Shown: positions 61,888 to 64,000 of the stretch, piece by piece
How the letters are laid out: every line of letters starts with the position of its first letter
How positions within the stretch are numbered: the stretch's first letter is position 1
Assembly (NCBI GenBank): GCA_905234195.1
Contig: CAJOFR010000003.1
Span: 44,509-108,508, forward strand
Direction: 5' to 3'
From: an uncultured Selenomonadaceae bacterium
Lineage (GTDB): Bacteria; Bacillota; Negativicutes; Selenomonadales; Selenomonadaceae
Length of the DNA: 64,000 nt
The notes under the pieces: model-generated
Databases searched by the model: none
What the model saw: only the letters and a program-made list of their open reading frames with translations
Told to the model about the DNA's origin: nothing
Program-made: the position numbers and the translations under genes

Positions 61888-62925
61888 TTAAACGTTCTTC
61901 GCGTTTTTCATCCAGACCTGCGAATTTTTTTTGGCGTCGGGTTTATTCTGCGCCATGACACCGACGAGTTTATGCGGCGTGTAAAGTTCTTCGAGGTAGT
62001 TCACGTCGTCCGCCGAAAGTTTCAAATCGACAGCCTTAACCGCGCCGTCAATGTGGTGGAACTTCGTCGCGCCGGCAACAGGTGCCGCAACTTTTGTGAG
62101 GAGCCACGCAAGAGAAATTTCCGTCATCGTCACGCCGTATTTGTCAGCGAGTTCAGCGACGCGCGCAATAATTTTTGAATCCTGGTCGGCAGTGGCGTCG
62201 TATTTAAATTTCGCGTAGGAATCTTCTTGCAGACGTTTTGAAGTTTCGCCGGGCTTGCGGGAAAGTCTGCCGCTTGCAAGTGCGCTGTAAGGGGTCATTG
62301 CGATATTATCTTCCGCGCAAAGCAGAGCCATTTCGCGTTCCTCTTCGCGGAAGAGCAGATTATAATGATTCTGCACGGAAATAAATTTCGCGAAATTATT
62401 TTTTTCGGCAAGGGCGTTCGCCTTCGCGAGCTGATAAGCGTAACAATTCGCGATACCAATGTAACGAACTTTGCCGGCTTTAACCGCGTTGTTCAGCCCG
62501 TCGAGAATATCAAAAATCGGCGTCTGATAATCCCACATGTGATAAATGTACAAGTCGACGTAATCCATGCCGAGATTTTTCAAACTCTTGTCGAGCATTG
62601 CGGCAATGTGCTGTTGACCGGTGACGCCGCCGGAAATTTCTTCTTCGGAGCGCGGTACAAATTTTGTGGCGACGATAACTTCATCGCGTTTGGCAAAATC
62701 TTTCAGCGCGCGCCCGACAAATTGTTCGCTGGTGCCCTGCTGATAAACAATCGCCGTATCAAAAAAATTTATTCCCAAATCCAGCGCGTGTTTAATAATT
62801 TCGCGGGAACTCTCCTCGTCCAAAGTCCAGCTGTGTTGACCGGTCGCCGCGTTGCCAAAACCCATGCAACCAAGACAAATTCTCGAAACATTTAAATCAG
62901 AATTGCCAAGCTTAACGTAATTCAT
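61888..62925 (-). CDS. Aldo/keto reductase
   Basis: This 345-aa NADPH-dependent reductase has INFFDTAIVYQQGTSE (Asp and Tyr of the catalytic tetrad), VIVATKF (Lys) and DLYIYHMWDYQTP (His). It has the length of the general AKR family; the substrate is unknown. A GGAGG site precedes ATG 62925. It heads a minus-strand run into the flavodoxin and DUF4405 genes. Confidence 0.93.
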   Translation of the reverse strand: MNYVKLGNSDLNVSRICLGCMGFGNAATGQHSWTLDEESSREIIKHALDLGINFFDTAIVYQQGTSEQFVGRALKDFAKRDEVIVATKFVPRSEEEISGGVTGQQHIAAMLDKSLKNLGMDYVDLYIYHMWDYQTPIFDILDGLNNAVKAGKVRYIGIANCYAYQLAKANALAEKNNFAKFISVQNHYNLLFREEEREMALLCAEDNIAMTPYSALASGRLSRKPGETSKRLQEDSYAKFKYDATADQDSKIIARVAELADKYGVTMTEISLAWLLTKVAAPVAGATKFHHIDGAVKAVDLKLSADDVNYLEELYTPHKLVGVMAQNKPDAKKNSQVWMKNAKNV

Positions 62926-62943
62926 AAAATTTCCTCCGTAAAA

Positions 62944-63648
62944 TTAATTTCTCTTCAAAACAAATTTTTCGCCGGGCGCAAGTGCATGGACGCGCGCAGG
63001 ATTCACGACGGCGGCGGCAAGTTTTTCGGGGTCGCCGTTAAAAGTGTTCATGTTCGGCGCGTCGACACTGCCCCAGTGAATGCAAATCAAATCGGCGTCG
63101 GGATAAGTGTCCGCCAATTTTACCGCGCCGTTAAAAGTTATGTGCCAGCTGTTGTCCGCGAAGTCCAGCAAAATAATATCCGGCGCGGGCATCTCCAAAT
63201 GTTCCTTCAGCAAACGAGAATCACCGGGCAACCAAATTTTTCCGTCGGGCGTCTCAATCCAAAAGCCGCAATAATCTTCCGGCTTGTAGTCGCGCCAATG
63301 ATGTTTCGGCGATTCATTTTTCCAGTTGTGTTCGGCGGGCGTTAAAGTGAATTGCATATCGCCGACGGAAAATTTTTCGCCGATATCGTGACCGACGCCG
63401 TTCAGTCCTTCGTCGCGAATCAACCCCGCCACAAAATTCGGCGCGTGATAGATTTTGCAGACGTCCTTCACGTCGCGGCAAGTCGGGCGGCTGAAATGGT
63501 CATTGTCGTCGTGCGTGATTAAAACCGCGTCAAGAGCCGGAATATCTTTCGGCAAAATCGGCATATCAATCAGCAAATCCATATCGAACCCTTCAAGTAG
63601 AGGGTCAATCATTACGTTCGTGCCGCGACTGTTACTGAGCCTCCCCAT
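62944..63648 (-). pseudogene. Metallo-beta-lactamase-fold hydrolase (UlaG-like), 5' end disrupted
   Basis: The 234-aa frame contains LITHDDNDHFSRP and the later metal-binding residues (PGDSRLLKEHLEM, CIHWGSVDAPN), so the fold is an MBL hydrolase like UlaG. It lacks the usual first 20-25 residues (the beta-strand with the LGHxxFLI-type motif). The present ATG, 63646-63648, lies inside the hairpin of the IS605-type element, and true MBL sequence starts only at about SRGTNVMIDP. The gene is probably cut by the insertion. The rest of the 5' end would be beyond the window. Confidence 0.75.
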
Positions 63649-63760
63649 GACTAAAGTCAGGGGGTTCTAGGAAACTTGCGTTTCCATTTAAGAAGTTTGG
63701 TAGTCAAGCTACCCTTATTCTTACCGGCGTGCCCAGTTCGCCTCTACAGTATAGCCCTTC
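63640..63760 (-). ncRNA. Presumed omega RNA (reRNA) of the TnpB element
   Basis: By analogy with known IS605 TnpB systems, the 3' end of tnpB and the right end make the guide RNA scaffold, ending in the hairpin at 63641-63663. The guide would be the flanking MBL sequence on the minus strand (beginning near GGCTCAGTAACAG). The extent is inferred, not seen. Confidence 0.5.
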
Positions 63761-64000
63761 TAAGGACACAACTTTACTTTTTCTCAAGATATTTGCCGCG
63801 CCGTTTACATCTGCGTTTATCTCAATCCCTTTTGCACTGCGATACAAACCACGCTTGATTCTCTTCCCGCTAAATTCGTATTCCTGCGGATTATCGGCAT
63901 TGTATACAGGAATTTCGTCTCCGTCTAAAAAGCTTGCCTTTGACGTGTAACTTTCTTCCTGTTCTACGTATTCAAGCCCATACAACCGGCACATATACTG
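63704..64000 (-). CDS. tnpB: TnpB RNA-guided nuclease / OrfB, C-terminal part (cut by window edge)
   Basis: The last 98 residues of an IS605 OrfB: GLEYVEQEESYTSKASF, KRIKRGLYRSAKGIEINADV and VNGAANILRKSKVV, including the RuvC III aspartate in NADVNGAANI. The zinc-finger cysteines of many TnpBs are absent, as in the EQEESYTSKASF subgroup. The N-terminus lies beyond the window. Confidence 0.9.
   Translation of the reverse strand, partial: QYMCRLYGLEYVEQEESYTSKASFLDGDEIPVYNADNPQEYEFSGKRIKRGLYRSAKGIEINADVNGAANILRKSKVVSLEGLYCRGELGTPVRIRVA

Larger units (their letters stand above)
63637..64000 (-). mobile_element. IS605-type element with TnpB (right-end part)
   Basis: The right end carries the terminal hairpin CTCCCCATGACTAAAG (63641-63656) with TGAC/GTCA and CCCC/GGGG stems, and the tnpB gene runs out of the window on the minus strand. 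It inserts at the 5' end of the MBL gene. TnpA, if present, lies beyond the window. Confidence 0.82.

Overview
The window looks like chromosome from a diderm (outer-membrane-bearing) Firmicute, most likely of the Negativicutes/Selenomonadales. The evidence is a TolC/HlyD pair alongside Firmicute-type genes (AddB, two PTS permeases), AT-rich spacers full of AAAATTTT runs, frequent TTG and GTG starts behind strong Shine-Dalgarno sites, and a secreted PTP-like phytase of the type known from Selenomonas ruminantium. Genus and species cannot be fixed from the sequence alone.

Layout. 1-3.4 kb (minus): the N-terminal part of a Cache sensor, an HlyD adaptor and a TolC channel. 3.5-8.6 kb (plus): pheA, DAHP synthase, a Gfo/Idh/MocA oxidoreductase, an amino-acid permease and trmB. 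8.6-14.4 kb (minus): a coiled-coil protein, addB and mutL. 14.4-23.9 kb (plus): a purine operon in the order purE-(56-aa exported peptide)-purC-(exported protein)-(methyltransferase)-purM-purN-purH(cyclohydrolase only)-(EVE-like protein)-purD, running into surface-sugar genes (glf, GT2, PglD-like). Then cobQ and rplS.

25.9-38 kb (mostly minus): sbcD with two small membrane proteins, a PTS IIABC permease, a radical-SAM enzyme, a frameshifted YoeB toxin with its antitoxin, an exported protein, a small GTPase, a PHP phosphatase, hemC and metH. 38-46 kb: a membrane spermidine-synthase-like protein, bioY, an intact YoeB-type toxin-antitoxin pair, a thyX gene interrupted by an HNH intein, a two-gene SufC/SufB-like pair, cstA and a BrnT-type toxin-antitoxin pair.

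46-57.8 kb: a large hybrid histidine kinase, hypB and a hydrogenase maturation protease, clpB, an LTA-synthase-like sulfatase, a structured non-coding stretch, a second PTS permease (IIBC) and the phytase. 57.8-64 kb: an orphan IS605-type end, a TIGR04076 protein, rodA/ftsW, tRNA-Arg(CCU), a DUF457-TSCPD fusion, a redox cluster (DUF4405 membrane protein, lipoprotein flavodoxin, aldo/keto reductase), and a metallo-beta-lactamase-fold gene whose 5' end is cut by an IS605-type element carrying TnpB and its presumed omega RNA; the window ends inside tnpB.

The most unusual points are the non-purine cargo in the pur operon (including an EVE-like gene where the transformylase half of PurH would be), the ThyX intein splitting the enzyme's signature motif, the TnpB element inside the MBL gene, the in-frame DUF457-TSCPD fusion with an internal start, the frameshifted YoeB copy beside an intact paralogue, an 80/81-identical palindromic repeat, and an unassigned structured RNA near 55.4 kb. 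No CRISPR array, rRNA or prophage was seen.
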